DNA of 64,000 bases from Rhodeus uyekii (Eukaryota; Chordata; Actinopteri; Cypriniformes; Acheilognathidae). The notes under the pieces were generated by a model. It searched no databases and was not told the DNA's origin. It saw nothing but the letters and a program-made list of their open reading frames with translations. Positions 18,209-32,000 of this stretch are shown here, piece after piece (the stretch's first letter is position 1; the number at the start of each line of letters is the position of its first letter). Location of the stretch: contig JAWRVZ010000065.1 in assembly GCA_037043235.1 (NCBI GenBank), forward strand, positions 62,001-126,000, given 5' to 3'. Both the position numbers and the translations under genes were made by a program.

Positions 18209-20686
18209 TCAGACATCAGACTCTATACTGGAAAGCTTCTCATAAACATGTCCATTGCTCGATCCATTAAACGGTCTCTGCCCTTGACCCATTCCTAACC
18301 CATCCCTTGCTGACAGCAGCTTGTTGTTGCTAGGTCCTCCACCATGGTGGTTGCCAAGAGGCCCGCCCAGACATAGCTCCTTGGGGAACCGAGGGGCCAC
18401 ATTGGACAGCACCCCAGAAGTTGCGGAAGCAGGCAAATAGGAAGTCACCCCCATGGAGCCCCGGAAGTCAGCCCGACTGTTGTTGAGGAGCTGTTGCTGC
18501 TGCTGTGGCGTCTGTTGCTGCTGCGGCTGTGCCTGCTGCTTTTTGATGTAGTATGATTTGGCGCCGTGTAATAGACACTGGTCGTCGCCGAAGGTTGGGA
18601 TGAATGGGTTCTGGTTCACCTTATCTGGGTAGAGAGATTTAGACAAGGAGTAAGTCCCGACCCCTCGGGTACCGCCCACACCTCCTCCCATCATGCCTCT
18701 ATCCCTGTCCCTCATGTCTCTCTCACCCACGGAGCGACGGTGCAACCCACCTTCACCCCCACGAAATAAGCTAAATGATGAACCCCCACCCTTCCCTCTG
18801 TCCCCAAAATATGTTGTCTCCCGCTCCCCTCCCGCATACTGCTCAAACATCTGGGCGTAGGGGCTTGTGCCCTCCATGTAGCGGTCTCTGTCTTTTAGGC
18901 TCACGCTTCGGGGTGGAGGAAGCATTGACGCTCCGCCACTGCCTCCAAACCCACCCATCCTGCCCGCCCCTTCCTTCTGCAGCTCTACAAATGTGTCATA
19001 AGAGTGCTGCCTGCGCAAAATCTTACCACCTGGGCCAAATTTCCGCCTCTGTACCTGGGTTTGGGCCCCTGTGCCTCCCCCTCCCTTTCCGCTCTCCAGA
19101 GGGTGCTTGGCCCCAATTTGATCCATAAGAAGGTGGTTGTCCTCACTGATATCATACAAGTTGCCCGGTTTCTTGCACGAATCACACCGCTTGCAGGAGG
19201 CTGAACTAGGGCGGCTTGAGATTTGTCCACTCCCTCCACTGGATCCCCCAGCACCCCCAGCAGCTGGATAGCCCCCAGCCACGCCTCCCCCATGCATGCA
19301 AACTGGCTTGCTTCCTCCACTTCCAACCCCTCCACTGTGGCAATTGCGACATTCCCAATCCCCTCCAGCCAACCCTCCCACCCCTCCGATGCCCTTTTCC
19401 CAACATGCATGGCCCTGTTGCCCAGGTGATCCTCCTCCCATTCCACCCTTACATTCTGTCTTCTTGGATTTACCTTTCAAGAAATCTTCCATGGGAACCA
19501 AACTAGTGCACGCTCCCCCAGCACCACCGCTACTAACTACTCCACTGCAACCGCCTCCACCCAGTCCCACTCCTCCACCCATTCCTGGAGCATCACTTAA
19601 ATCCAAATGTTCCCATGGAGATGCCCCTTCCTTTGCTCGAAACTGGTCCACATAGAAGTCCCTCAAATTATCTTTGTCTCTGAATAGATAAGAGGTGTTA
19701 CCACCCCTCTGGCTCTTGCGCTCCACGGGTGGAGTGGCTGAGCGGTGTGCTTGTGTTGCTGGATGATGGTGGTGATGATGATGGATAGTGTGGTGGGGGC
19801 GTCTCCTGAAGCCAAGCTCAATCTCATCCTGCTCACGGCGAGACTTTGCAGAAGCGGGTCTCTTTTTTAGGCTGTCCCTGTACTGCTTGCGCCGTTTGCC
19901 ATGCCCTTCGAGGTTCCCGTAGGTCACGGTGTGAGTGGAAATATCAGACACGTCAGATCGAATGTTTCCATCGTCCCCTCCCGATCCCACCCCACCTCCC
20001 CCACAGTACCTGTCATGTCCTGCAATAAACCCTGAACTGGATGCCCCACCCTTGAAGGAGAACTTTCCATATAGATCAGGCAGGCCAGACTTGAAGCTTG
20101 ACTGGGTTGGATGACCTGCAATCAGGTCAAACTTTTCCCTGTTCCGATGTGTCAGCGACTGCCGTGGCTGGGTGGTGAAGATGGGCGCTACCCCTCCCCC
20201 TAAACTGTCACAATCGTACCCACCCTCCAATGAACTGGCACTCCCTAAGCTACGAGGTCGGTTAGGCAGGGGACCCGACATACCGAGAGCCAGTTCGGAT
20301 CCCCCATGGTGGTGTAGGTAATGATCCTGGTACAGGTTGTTGTCCTTCAGGTGCAAGTTCCCAAAAGTCCTCTCCACCTCGCTTACATAGTCGCTGAACA
20401 TGTTGTCCTCTGGCAGGTATGGTGGAGGCTTGCAGTCTGTGTGGCCTACTAGGCTGCGCCGGTGTTCACTGATGTCATAGACGGCTGACTCACGATGGCT
20501 GTAGTCCAGTGCGCTGTGGGGCGAACCATTGACCCCAGGCACAGAGGTCATGTTTTTGGCAGTACGCAACAAACGAAGAATGTTGGAGTGGGTGTTGTTC
20601 ATGTTCATGTTCATAGTGGCTGATGGTGAGTTAAGGGCTGATTTGTTCTCTTCAATCTGAACACCATGGATGCAACTGTAGATGCC
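18209..20686 (-). CDS. grin2b: grin2b last exon: cytoplasmic tail
   Basis: 826 codons including the TGA at 18209-18211, after the acceptor at 20687-20690. It begins GIYSCIHGVQIEE. Conserved blocks: NTHSNILRLLRTAKNM, FSDYVSEVERTFGNLHLKDN, SDVSDISTHTVTYGN, SLKKRPASAKSRRE, a Cys cluster (CKRCDSCKK, plus CRNC), NLYDISEDN, the CaMKII docking site, LYPDKVNQNPFIPTFGDDQC, and the C-terminal YEKL and ESDV motifs. Between them are Gly-rich insertions (about 19180-19600), a His run (about 19755-19795) and a Gln-rich run (about 18489-18541). The mammalian equivalent is, from memory, near 650 residues, so this tail is about 175 longer. Long overlapping frames on both strands here are GC-rich by-products. 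Confidence 0.97.
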   Translation of the reverse strand, partial: GIYSCIHGVQIEENKSALNSPSATMNMNMNNTHSNILRLLRTAKNMTSVPGVNGSPHSALDYSHRESAVYDISEHRRSLVGHTDCKPPPYLPEDNMFSDYVSEVERTFGNLHLKDNNLYQDHYLHHHGGSELALGMSGPLPNRPRSLGSASSLEGGYDCDSLGGGVAPIFTTQPRQSLTHRNREKFDLIAGHPTQSSFKSGLPDLYGKFSFKGGASSSGFIAGHDRYCGGGGVGSGGDDGNIRSDVSDISTHTVTYGNLEGHGKRRKQYRDSLKKRPASAKSRREQDEIELGFRRRPHHTIHHHHHHHPATQAHRSATPPVERKSQRGGNTSYLFRDKDNLRDFYVDQFRAKEGASPWEHLDLSDAPGMGGGVGLGGGGCSGVVSSGGAGGACTSLVPMEDFLKGKSKKTECKGGMGGGSPGQQGHACWEKGIGGVGGLAGGDWECRNCHSGGVGSGGSKPVCMHGGGVAGGYPAAGGAGGSSGGSGQISSRPSSASCKRCDSCKKPGNLYDISEDNHLLMDQIGAKHPLESGKGGGGTGAQTQVQRRKFGPGGKILRRQHSYDTFVELQKEGAGRMGGFGGSGGASMLPPPRSVSLKDRDRYMEGTSPYAQMFEQYAGGERETTYFGDRGKGGGSSFSLFRGGEGGLHRRSVGERDMRDRDRGMMGGGVGGTRGVGTYSLSKSLYPDKVNQNPFIPTFGDDQCLLHGAKSYYIKKQQAQPQQQQTPQQQQQLLNNSRADFRGSMGVTSYLPASATSGVLSNVAPRFPKELCLGGPLGNHHGGGPSNNKLLSARDGLGMGQGQRPFNGSSNGHVYEKLSSIESDV

Positions 20687-23600
20687 CTGTTTGACAGATA
20701 AAATGAAGGAAAGCAAAAACAAAGGAAAGGAAAAGGAACAAAAAACGTGGGATTAGATTAGTTAAATGAAATGTTTAATTAGCAGCAAACATGCTCACAA
20801 TTCAAATGCACAGTTCAAGTCAAACTTTTCAAGACTACATCTAAAGGCCTTTTCAAATCAAGAAAAATAACGACAAAGATATAGTTATAAAAATCGTTCT
20901 CAATATGAAAGAATAGCAGAGTTCATACTACAGCTATAATGATAACGGCACAGAGAACCGATATCATTGGAATCACTTTCAGAATGATTTTATCCAGCTG
21001 ATGAAAACATTGACAGCTATTTAGAATCCAAGTGTCAGACAAACACATGCTTAGAATGAATAGAACAATATCTTCTGATTCTGTGGACACTAATGGTTAT
21101 CTTTATAGTTATGGTTCTTGGTATGAACGGGCCTTAAGTCAAGTCAAACCCTTTTGTCACAAGTCTCAAATCTCCTAGTTTCTACAGTTTTTAAGTATTT
21201 ATGTTTTCAAATTAGTTTTGTAATTACTGTTCTGACAGTCTTTTTATGCTGTAGTTTAGTTTTATAAAGCCTGCTGGAGGAAAGAATAATTATGCATTTT
21301 AAAAACCTTTATCAAGTCATATTTAAATTGAACAGTTTATCCATCACTGTCTTTAACCTTTTGACATTATAAATACAAGAGGAGAAAAGGGAAAATGAGG
21401 AAGTCACAAAGAGATGAAAGGAAAGAGAGAAAAACAGAGTCAAATAAGTCCAAGAAAGAGAAACGGCAGGGGTGAAAGAGGTTGTGATTGATGATGACAG
21501 GGTTGCAGTAACTCTGTGGTTTTGACTGTCTATCAATGTCTTCAATCAATGTCATTAAAATTCAGCTGACACCACTGTCTACTCCTCTGTGTCTCTCCTT
21601 CATTACTGACATGACAAATTAATTTCACAATATTCTAATAAACCTCTCCAGTTCATTCACCAGGATGCACATTTACTGCATTCTAATCTGTTTATCTGTG
21701 TAGTTTTGGCTGTGTTTTATCATTTCTCATTTCTTAGTGGCAAATGTGTTATTTTGAGACTGACTGGGAGTCAAAATACTTAATTATCTTTTAAACTGTT
21801 GGGTTTTTCCATTTAAATCCAGACTAATAAATGTGGTGCTATAATGGAACTATCCACTATAATGGAACGTCTTCTAAAAACTTTTTTGAAATATAAATCA
21901 TGAAAACCTTTTCATAACAAATAATACACGAAACGCATGTGAAACAAATTGAAGTCTCCCCAAAACATTTCAAAGGCTAAAGGTTACTCTTCTACTGCCG
22001 ATCCGTCCCTCCAGTGAGGAAACATGTCAGAAATGTTTCCTGTCTTGCTCTTAGTCACGCTTAGTGTCTATCCACTCTTGTGTGCCCCCCCCCCCCCTTC
22101 TCTTTATGTTTCTCTTATCTCCTCAACCTTCTGTCTTTTTTCTTCTTCTTTTTTTTACTCAGGTCGTCTTTCCCAGTGTGACTCTTATTCTCATTCATCT
22201 CCTGACCCTTCAATCCGATTGGGTTGGAACATATTCTCCATTCAGTGTTATCTCATTTCTTTTTCTCTTTCCTTCTTTCTCTTGAGAGGTGCCATTCTCA
22301 CACATTTTGTCTTTTGCCTTTTCCTCTCTATTCATTTGAGATTATTCTTACCCCCACCACAGCAACACTGCTTTAGTTAGTGGTCAAACACACATCTACA
22401 TCTCAAAAGGAAATATATCTAATAAGATAATCGATTTCCTGTAGTTGAGGATAGGAAACTGGTCATGCAAATTGCCCTGTTGACTAACAGACCAATACAG
22501 TAATGGTTTTTCCCGTTAGCCTCAATAATTTGTGAACTCAGATAAAATGATATTTACTCCCTCTGTGTACATCCCAGACATTATGTGGGTCATGGCACCA
22601 CTCCAAATTGCTTGAGGCGGGATTTGATGTCCGAATATCTAGAATGAGAGACTGCTGCTTTGGCCTGTTAACTCAAGATCAGGGGTCTGATTTATAAATA
22701 CTGCATATGCACAAAATGGGCACTGAAAGTGTTTGCCCTTTTCCCCACACACATCAGAATGAAATGAAACAGAATGTACCCTTTTCACATAAAACACATT
22801 TATCACAATTATACCCCTCTCAAGTATGGAGTTAAGCCCTCAATTCAAACTTTATCATCATTCAAAAGTTTCATTGAAATCTAATGAAATGTTTATAGAC
22901 GTTTCACATTTAATTTTCAAAAACATTTTATTTTTAAACAGCAAAATCATTTTCTTAATCAATATATTTGTGTTGTTTCCAGTAAAGTACTTAAGCATCC
23001 ATAAAATAGTAACTCACTCAAGAGCCAACAGGAGACAATTGCATAAAGTAAAAAGAAGAAAAAAAGTTTGACCTTACATTCAAGAAATATTTGTTAAAAG
23101 TGTATAATTTTGTTTTAAAGTTGGCATGAAATGGAAATTCACCTTGTTTTCTAAATGCAAGTTATATAGTAGATCTTACCATGAACACTTAATTTGTGCA
23201 CATCAAAAATGTCATAATTGGATCAACAAGAACAATAATTCTTGCTGAATTCACCCCCTGTCATAATTTATGTAGGCTCCTCAGACTGGGAATTATAGGT
23301 TTCTATGTTGACACTATCGACGACAAAATTAATCTGTGGCAGTCGTGTGGTACACGTAGGAGCTCTCAGAAATGTCCCATCTTTGGTTCTGTAATTACAA
23401 GCTCTATAAGGATATGAAACCCCAAAATTATGTTAATTTCAACATGGCGAGAATGCACCTTCTCTATGGTAACATATGAAGGACTTATTCACCCCTGCAA
23501 GCTTGTATTCACCTACCTCCCATTTTGATGTAACACCCACATCTCAAAGTTGAGTCAACAACTGAGATGCATAGAAGCCCCCTTCCCCCCCTTCCCCCCC

Positions 23601-26600
23601 TTCCCCAACATCTCTTACACTTGGATGTATCACAATATGGAAAGAAATATATTTTGGAACTTCCATATCATTGCAACTTTAAGGATAGGAAAGATATTTT
23701 TACTGGGCAGCAAGACAAAGACAATTAAGAAAATGATTAGCAGTGTAATACCGCTCTTATCTGTGCTCCTAGTCTCCAAAGCTTCAAGAACTAATTGAAC
23801 TCAGTAGGTTGTTGGCTCCAGAATAATAGTTGGGTCAACCTTTGTGGTTGTTTGCCTGCGGATCAAAAATAAACCTGCCACTCACCCTGCTGATGGAGAA
23901 GGTGATGCCGGGCTTGCCTGAGCACACACCCATGAAGCAGAATCGCAGTTGCCAGTAGAATAGGTGCTCTGCGATGAATGTGATAAGGGACAGGGCCATT
24001 GCAGCTCCCAGCATGTAGAACACACCTGCCATGTTGTCTACATCTAGCTGACTGCTCATCACCTCGTTTTTCTCATTGTGGCAGATGCCAGTCAGCCACA
24101 GGGCCTCAAGTTCCTCCATCTCACCTACAAAGAAACAGGAAAAAGACTGCTAATTTCTAAAGTTTGTTTGTACGCGTGTTAGAAAAAAGAGAGTGACTGT
24201 AAATCTTTTTTTACTTTCTGCCTCTCCCGCTTTGTGTGTGTCAGCGGGCTTTTAGAGATCTTGAGCCTTACTGTTAGCAGACGTGTCTGTTCACTTGTCT
24301 ATCCGTGATGATTTCAGCAGTGCATTCATTTAGATCCCCCACAAAACTGAGCACAGTAAACAAATTACGGCCCCTGCGAAGTGTAACATTTGTCATGACG
24401 GATTAATCCAAACTCATACTCACTGAAGCTCTCTTCTCATTAATGATTGCTTATGGGAGTCACTTGAGATTTGGTTCCCAGCTCTAATAAGGGCCCTGAG
24501 GGGCCTGACAGCCCGCATAGGAGGGACAGGATCAAACTCCAAAACACCATTAGGTGTCCTGCAGGTCTGTCTTTAGGGACAAATGCAGATATACACAAAT
24601 ATACTCAAAAACACACATTCAAAAGATTCCATCCATTCAGTGGCTGCATTTCTATTACACACTGGGAACTTTACCTGGTGACTAAAGCCTTCAAATCTGT
24701 CAAAAACCCAACACTTATGTGAGGGTGAATGTGCGCGCGGGTGTTTGCATGCTGTGCTGGTGTATTCATATGTACCTACATGTATATGTCACACAGCTGA
24801 TGCCTTCCCAGTGTACTTTTCAGATAACACAAGAACCCACTTGACACTTGCAAACAGGACTCCTGGATCATATGCTGGCTTGTATAGCAACATGTAATAG
24901 ACTAAACCATACCTTTACATTCCATACCGCTGTCAGTGTGTTAAGTGCACTGCCTGCTTGTCAATATGCATATGAATGCTTGTGCCACTAATCTATTCTA
25001 ATGCATCCGGCTTGTGTGACACACATGAATGCATATGGAATCATCAAGTATATACATAAATGTATATAGATGCCAAACTGATTTTGTATGACTGTGCCCA
25101 TATATCTATGCTCTCCTTACAATATATCTGTCACGTTTCACATAAAGGGAGGACTCAGGATGCAGAGAAAGGAGGATTTATTAGAATTGAAATGAAAATA
25201 AACACACAAAAGAAAACTACCCACAAGGGGGAGAACATAACTTAACTTGAACAAACTGAAAACAAGACATAACATAGGGAGCTTGAGTGAAACAAGAACA
25301 GGAATACATCCAACAAATGACAGGACAGCAAACACACCAGGATTAAATAGGGAACACATGAGGAAAGGTAACGAGCAGAGACAGATGGGATCAATTAAGG
25401 GAAACGAGGGAACAAGATGGGCGGGGTTTCACAATCACAAGACACAACAAAGGGGCAGTGTCAGAGCTCTGTCAACCACCACACTAGAAACCCAAACTGG
25501 AGTGACAGAACCCTGACACTATCAATCTGAATGTCTAATATTATTAAAACTGTTTATGCATATTTGGGGTGCTTAGGACATGTTCTGGATGTGTCTTTAG
25601 ATGTGCTCCAAAAAGCCTGTCATCTCAGATGGTGTTAGAGGAAGAGAAGAAAGGGCCTTTGGATCTGGATTACTAGTAGGATCTAAAAGAAAGCTCTCAA
25701 ATCAAAATGAATAAGAAATGTGGAGATCTATTGCTGTTACAGTACAGCTATTACAGTTACTTGTTGCACTATATCAGAATATACTTATAATTTAGTACAG
25801 GTACTGCTGTAAACTCAACATTACACAACTGTTCAACACTTTGGTGAGATTTTTTTTCAAGTTCCCCAAGTCTGTATTTTATTTTATTAAAAATACATTG
25901 AAAAAAGTAATTTTGAGCTTATTGTAATATGATTACAATTTAAAATAACTAAATTAAAAAAAATAAAAAATTACTTCTTTTTTCCCCCTGTGATGCAAAG
26001 CTGAATTTTCATCATCATTACTCCAGTCTTCAGTGTCACATGATTATTCAGAAATTATTCTAATATACTGATTTTGGCTCAAGATACAGTTGGTCTTAAA
26101 ATTTTTTCAGGATTGGTTTCATCAATAGAAAGTGTTAATTTCTTTCTTCCTTTAAGGAAAATTACTTTAGTAAATTTACTTAATATTAACAGATCTCATA
26201 TTCTCGTTAGCAACTTTGAATAATCACAAATGAAAAGTAATATCCATTATGCAAATAGACAGAAATGAAATAACTTCAATAAGACACCTTGGTTAGACAC
26301 TGTATGTTGCAGCGTTAAGCTTTGAATCACCTGTAATTCCTGTGTACACCACAGAAATTTATATCATTACAGAGCATATTATGAGATAAGTCCTTGATGA
26401 TTTGATGAGTACAGTAATTTAGAAATAATAGCTTTATTATGCTTTAACAAAATGTGAATCTCACACAAAGGAACCTTTGAAAAACAGGCTGCCATATTTT
26501 CACACATCTAATACCATTTTGTGTGGCATACTTGTTGGCGTACTAACAGACAGTGTAGGCACTTGTCATGTCTTGCCAGGTATTCTTCAAAACTGTTTGC

Positions 26601-28967
26601 CTTGAGGGCACATTGAGAACCATTTAAAGAAGAAGTGAATGAAGTAAACATCTCAAGCTGTGAATTCTCTACACATTCACACCACTTTTGTGAGCAGCAT
26701 TTCAGTGCAAAAACCTGTCTTAACCACCCACAATCCATTTCAACCAGGCGCTGTCTGCTATCTGCTATAGCCTCCGATCGTGCAACTTGTGCTTAGCTTT
26801 TGGGGGGTTTGTGGGGTTTCCAGACCTGCTTAATTATTTTTTTTTAATCAGTTGATAAACAACTCAGACAATACAGATTAATTCTTAAAATCATTTGTAA
26901 AATCTATAAAATCTTAAAATTATTTGTGCACATTACAGGGTTCACACAGGTTTTCATACAATTTATTGTGTTTTTTTTTTATGTGTATTTTTTTTTTCCA
27001 GACTTTATTGGAAATTACTCAAATCAAATTCCATACTTTCTCAAACTGTATAGGAACCCTGGTATTAAGGCCTTGATATCACTTGATATCCAATCCAATG
27101 ACAAATTGAAAGAAAAAAAAAAGACAATATTTACCATCTCCAAAAAGCATCAGAATGGCGAGGTCCACTGCTCTCTTCCAGCCTGAGTCTTTCTGAATGG
27201 CAATGCCATACCCTGTAGTAGCAAAGATATAACCACTGCCAATGGTCACTAGTTTACAGCCCTCATCGCGTCCCGCCATGTAGTTCAAGACCGCTGCATC
27301 ATAGATAAATGCATCCAATTTACTAAGAGGAGGAGAGAGAGAAGTAATATGTTAGAATGTCAATAATTCCTTGTCAAAACCAGTGTTATTTTCAGTATTA
27401 TTGTTAATGTGAATTTTATGTTCATATTTTTTAACAAAAATGTTGTAATGTTGTCACATTATGATTTTCTATATAGTTTTTAATTTTAAGTTTATTTAGT
27501 TTCTTATTTTGGTGCTTAAACTTAAAATAAAATGTGAATTGTATTTCAGTTTAAATATTTATTTTATTTAATATATATTTTTATATATAGTTTTAGTTAA
27601 CGATAATAACCCTGTGACAAACACATCTGAGTTAATTTCTTTCTTTTTTTTCCTGGTCTGCAACAAAGAAGCTGCTACAAATTATTTTTAAAAAGAAAAA
27701 GACAATTCATCAACTTAGATATGGGTTGACATGAAATACATCAAGGTAGTTTTGTGGTGTATTAAACTCCATCTAAAATAAATTAAAAGTGCATTTAAGC
27801 TAATTCTTAAATATAATTATATATATCATTTACAAGCTTTATTGGGAAAATTTGTAGAAGAAAAAAAATATTTTGTCAAACCAAAGGGTCATTTAAAACG
27901 AGCTAGTGAACTCAATAAGGAATTTAAAAGAATAAAATCGTAACACTAAGGTCCCGTTAGTCAACGCAAGTTAATAAAAGTACAAATAATTGTTACTTCA
28001 TGTAACTCAGGTCCATTAAATAATTAAGATACATTATACATCTTCAACTTCATATTACCAAATGTTGAACTTAACATTAACAAAGATTAATAAATGCTTT
28101 AGAAGTATTTTCAATGTTAGTTCATTAACTAATGGACAAATGGAAACTTCTTGTAAATTGTTACCAAATAAAACAGTAGTTTTATATAATCAATACATTT
28201 TTTTTTTGAGGTGTACTCTCTAATTCCCCCATCCCCTCTAATTCATAAAACTTTACACAAAAATTAATAATAGTTTAAAAACATGTTTAAAATGGTGTAT
28301 GCTCACATGGTATGAAGTCTCCTAATGAACACTTCTTTAATGTATTCTCTGAGCTGCCATGCTGAAATCACATGACTAGCTTAAATGATATTGATCCTTA
28401 AATGATATTGATCCTTAAATGACATTGATCCTTAAATGACATTGATCCTGACTTGATCCTGGTAACTGTCATCATAAGTACAAGATGACATAACATAAAC
28501 AAAGATCTCTTTAAAATATCCACCGATAGTACTGATAAAATAAAGGATTACAGAAACCAGTTTCATGTTGAATCATTCTTCTACCAATCAGCATCTCCAA
28601 ACAAAGTCCCTCCAGGATGCCTCATTTTGATGCTATTATCAGTCCAGAGTTCATCCACCCACTCACACACTGCACTTACTGCTGTCATATAAGCGTTTAA
28701 TCTCCCTGTCTTGCCCTCTTTCTCTCTTCTCGCCCTTTATATTATTTTCATGCAGATATCATCATCATCTCTCTCTCTCAATCTTACCCCGTCTTCAGGC
28801 TGTGGAGCGCCTCATTTACGTTTTTCTGATGGAAGCTGGTCATATAGCTGTGCATCTCCTTGTAGTTATTCCTTATGTTTCTCTCTGTGCTGCCATTGGG
28901 CACAGTACCGAACCGGAACGGAGGGGAAAAGTCATTCGGATGTTGGAACTTGATAAGGGAGAGACAA

Positions 28968-29009
<42 letters not shown>

Positions 29010-32000
29010 CTCAGCAGTGTCCACATTGTCAATGAACACTCAAGGGACAAAGTGTGAGGAGAGGTGTCAATGCAAAAAACCTTAAAGATTCAACAGATCT
29101 ATTTTCTCCACCATTCATAATAGAACTATTTCCTGTGTAAACACATGGACTATGTTCTCTAGACACCCAAAGCTTTGCCAGACATAAAAAGTAAAGCATG
29201 ACTTAAGAGTAAAAAACAAAATCTCACCACATCAAATATTAAACGGGCTACAGCACCCTCTCAGAGTCAAATCTTGTTTTCTGTTTCATAGCGGCTGGCT
29301 AATTCACATTAGCCCACTTTATTTCACGCAAAGACGACAGAAAAACAAAAACAAATTATCACGAAACCAGTCAGCATGTGGTTTCCCAAATATGTCATCA
29401 GTCATTTGAGGATCATAAACAGTAGTATTAGGATATTATATGCAATGCATGGATTCACTTATTCACAGTTAAGTACAAAAAAGTTTTTCCTTTCAATTCC
29501 TTTTAAAGGTGAATTGTGAAAATGATTATAATTTCAAAACATGTTTCACTAACAGACCTTTTGCTAGAGATACTCCTACCCCAAACACAAGCACTGCTTA
29601 AACCATAAATTGACATGTCAAAGTTTTTAAAGAAAGCTCAGAAAGCTTGCAAACGCCCTACCGCTGTCTCTGCACATTAAACACAAGAACACATTATAAC
29701 ACAAATTACACAGTGCACCTTAAATATTGCATCATTTATTGGCTAGTCTGTGCAAATTAACCTTAGCTGTTTAACACCAAGGATGAAGTAGAGTCTGATA
29801 TCAAGTCAAGTCACGTTCAGTTCAAGGCAGTCTTCGGAGAAAAAAAACTGCTTATTATGTCCTTAGAGTTGGAATTGATCTCACTTTTTGACAGTAGAAT
29901 GAGCAAGATCAACAAAAGCTACTTTTTTTTAACAACAGCTCTCAGGTTGACTTTTGCGCATTCTACTCAATAAAAAAAACAAAAAAACACTGTTACCTTT
30001 TTATCACTCAGGCCCGTCACCTGGTCAACATATTCCTCTTGAATCATAAATGCGGCCAGGTTGGCAGTGTAGCTGGCCAGGAAAATCACAGCGAAGAAGG
30101 CCCAGACCGACACCATGATCTTGCTAGTTGTGCCTTTGGGGTTCTGCACGGGAACAGAGTTATTGAAGACCAAACCCCAAAGTAGCCAAATAGCTTTTCC
30201 AATGGTGAAGGAGGGACCGCCAGGCTCTGATTGGGTGTAAAGAGGTAGAGAAATTGAAATAGGGAGTTATTACATTATAATTCAAGGAATCAGAGAGGAG
30301 TAAAAGGGCAGATGACGAAAACCTCTGTCCATAATGATCAGACATGCTCATTTTAGGTATAAGGGTGATAGATTTGTGTGCAGACCTCGTCCGTCTGCCA
30401 AGCAGCGATTATAGCCAACAGGACTGACGTACTCAAAGACGAAGACAGCCACGGCTGAAACTATCAACAGCATAACGAACATCATTACCCAGACATCAGC
30501 GCTGAAGGGCTCTGAGAGCAAAAAAAAAGGCAAATTATTAATGAAGAGTGCTCTCAATGTGGAATTTTATCTTGAATCCCCTTACAGTGTGCATTTAGTA
30601 CTTACCTAAAAAGGCAGAAGGAGACACTGTGCCATTGCTACGAGAGACCATGACACTAATCCCCGTCTCTATGAAGGGCACAGAGAAGTCAATGACCTCT
30701 GACCTCTCTTCATTTATGGTCAGGGACCCCACCGCCATGTGGGCATTCTTAAGCACCACCTAGATGTGACGAAATTGGACAGTTAAGGCCATCTTGAACT
30801 AGTCTAGGCATGTCACAATAGATGGGGGAAAATAACAGTGTGAAAAGAATAAGGTGAAAGAGAGATAAAATGGGAACTAGTGAATGAGAAAAAAACATGA
30901 CTGCAAGACCAAGGAAAGCAGAAATCAGGTTACTTCCTACACTGGGTAGCAGAAGCTTTTAATAGCCGTGTCTCCTTCTTTTCAACCTTTCTCTAATCAC
31001 CACTTCCCCAAACCCATCACTTGTCCAGGTATATTTAGAGTTACATATAAGAAGCCTCCGGTGATATGGGAAAATAGGACAAAACAGAGTTAATAAGGTG
31101 ATTGTACGCTACAAAAAGGCTCTATCTACGTCAAGACTACTCAAGGGGCCACAAAGCCGGATCTCTTTAGCCTCCAGGGCCACACTCCTAATTTTTATAG
31201 AGCTTCTGTTATATTAATGAGGCTACTGAGTATTACACACTTACACAGCCACGCATAAAAACTAAATGGCTTCCATTATAATCAATGAAGCTGTACTGTA
31301 AGTGCTCGTCTGTTGCACGGTTTGCAGAGTGGACTATAGATTTCCGCTTGGTGTCAGATTTGAAAAAAAATTTAACTGTGGGTTTACCATGGAATATAGC
31401 AGAATTTTTAAAAATGCCCAGCGGGCTGCATGTTGAGTTGTGCTATTCCACATTCTATTTTATTTCTCTCCCTTTTCAAAATATGAGCCTATATATATAT
31501 ATATATTTTGCATATTTGTTTGAGTTTGTGCTGCATTATATCATCTATTTCTAAACATGAGCATGTCTTGGAGCATCAGATCTCGTAAAGCTATTAAGTA
31601 AACATAAAGCAAGCTACTAAAAGTCTGTGACTCCAAATGTGGTGCAGTTCTGAGAGTATTCAAATGACTAGGACCGAAAGGGAACTGCATAACATTCATT
31701 CCAACTGTGGATTTACATATGATCCGGTAACTCATATTATTTCTCATCTGAATTAATGCACCAGCTGTATTTTCCTTTGGGCTTGTGCAAACTCACTTGG
31801 TCACATTTTCTCTCTCTCTTTCATCTGTTCTTGTCATGAGAGATACTGTTCAGATTTTCATTTTTTGAAAATAATACACAATCAGAAATCCATAGATGCT
31901 CCAGACCCATGTCCTAGTGGTTCTTGCACATTATCTTTACCTAAAACATAGGTGTCAAACTCAAGGCCCGCGGGCCACATCCGGCCCGGCGTGTAATTAT

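Noticed and set aside
18775..20121. Several open frames of 60-153 codons on both strands overlapping the grin2b last exon
   Set aside because: They are shadows of the GC- and Gly-rich coding exon; only the 825-codon frame matches the GluN2B tail.
22024..22380. 118-codon plus-strand frame
   Set aside because: Pyrimidine-rich intron DNA giving Ser/Leu/Phe-rich translation with no domain, and no splice context.
22083..23603. C-rich runs as possible G-quadruplexes
   Set aside because: The runs at 22086 and 23579 are short and lack four well-spaced tracts in a regulatory position; nothing else supports a function.
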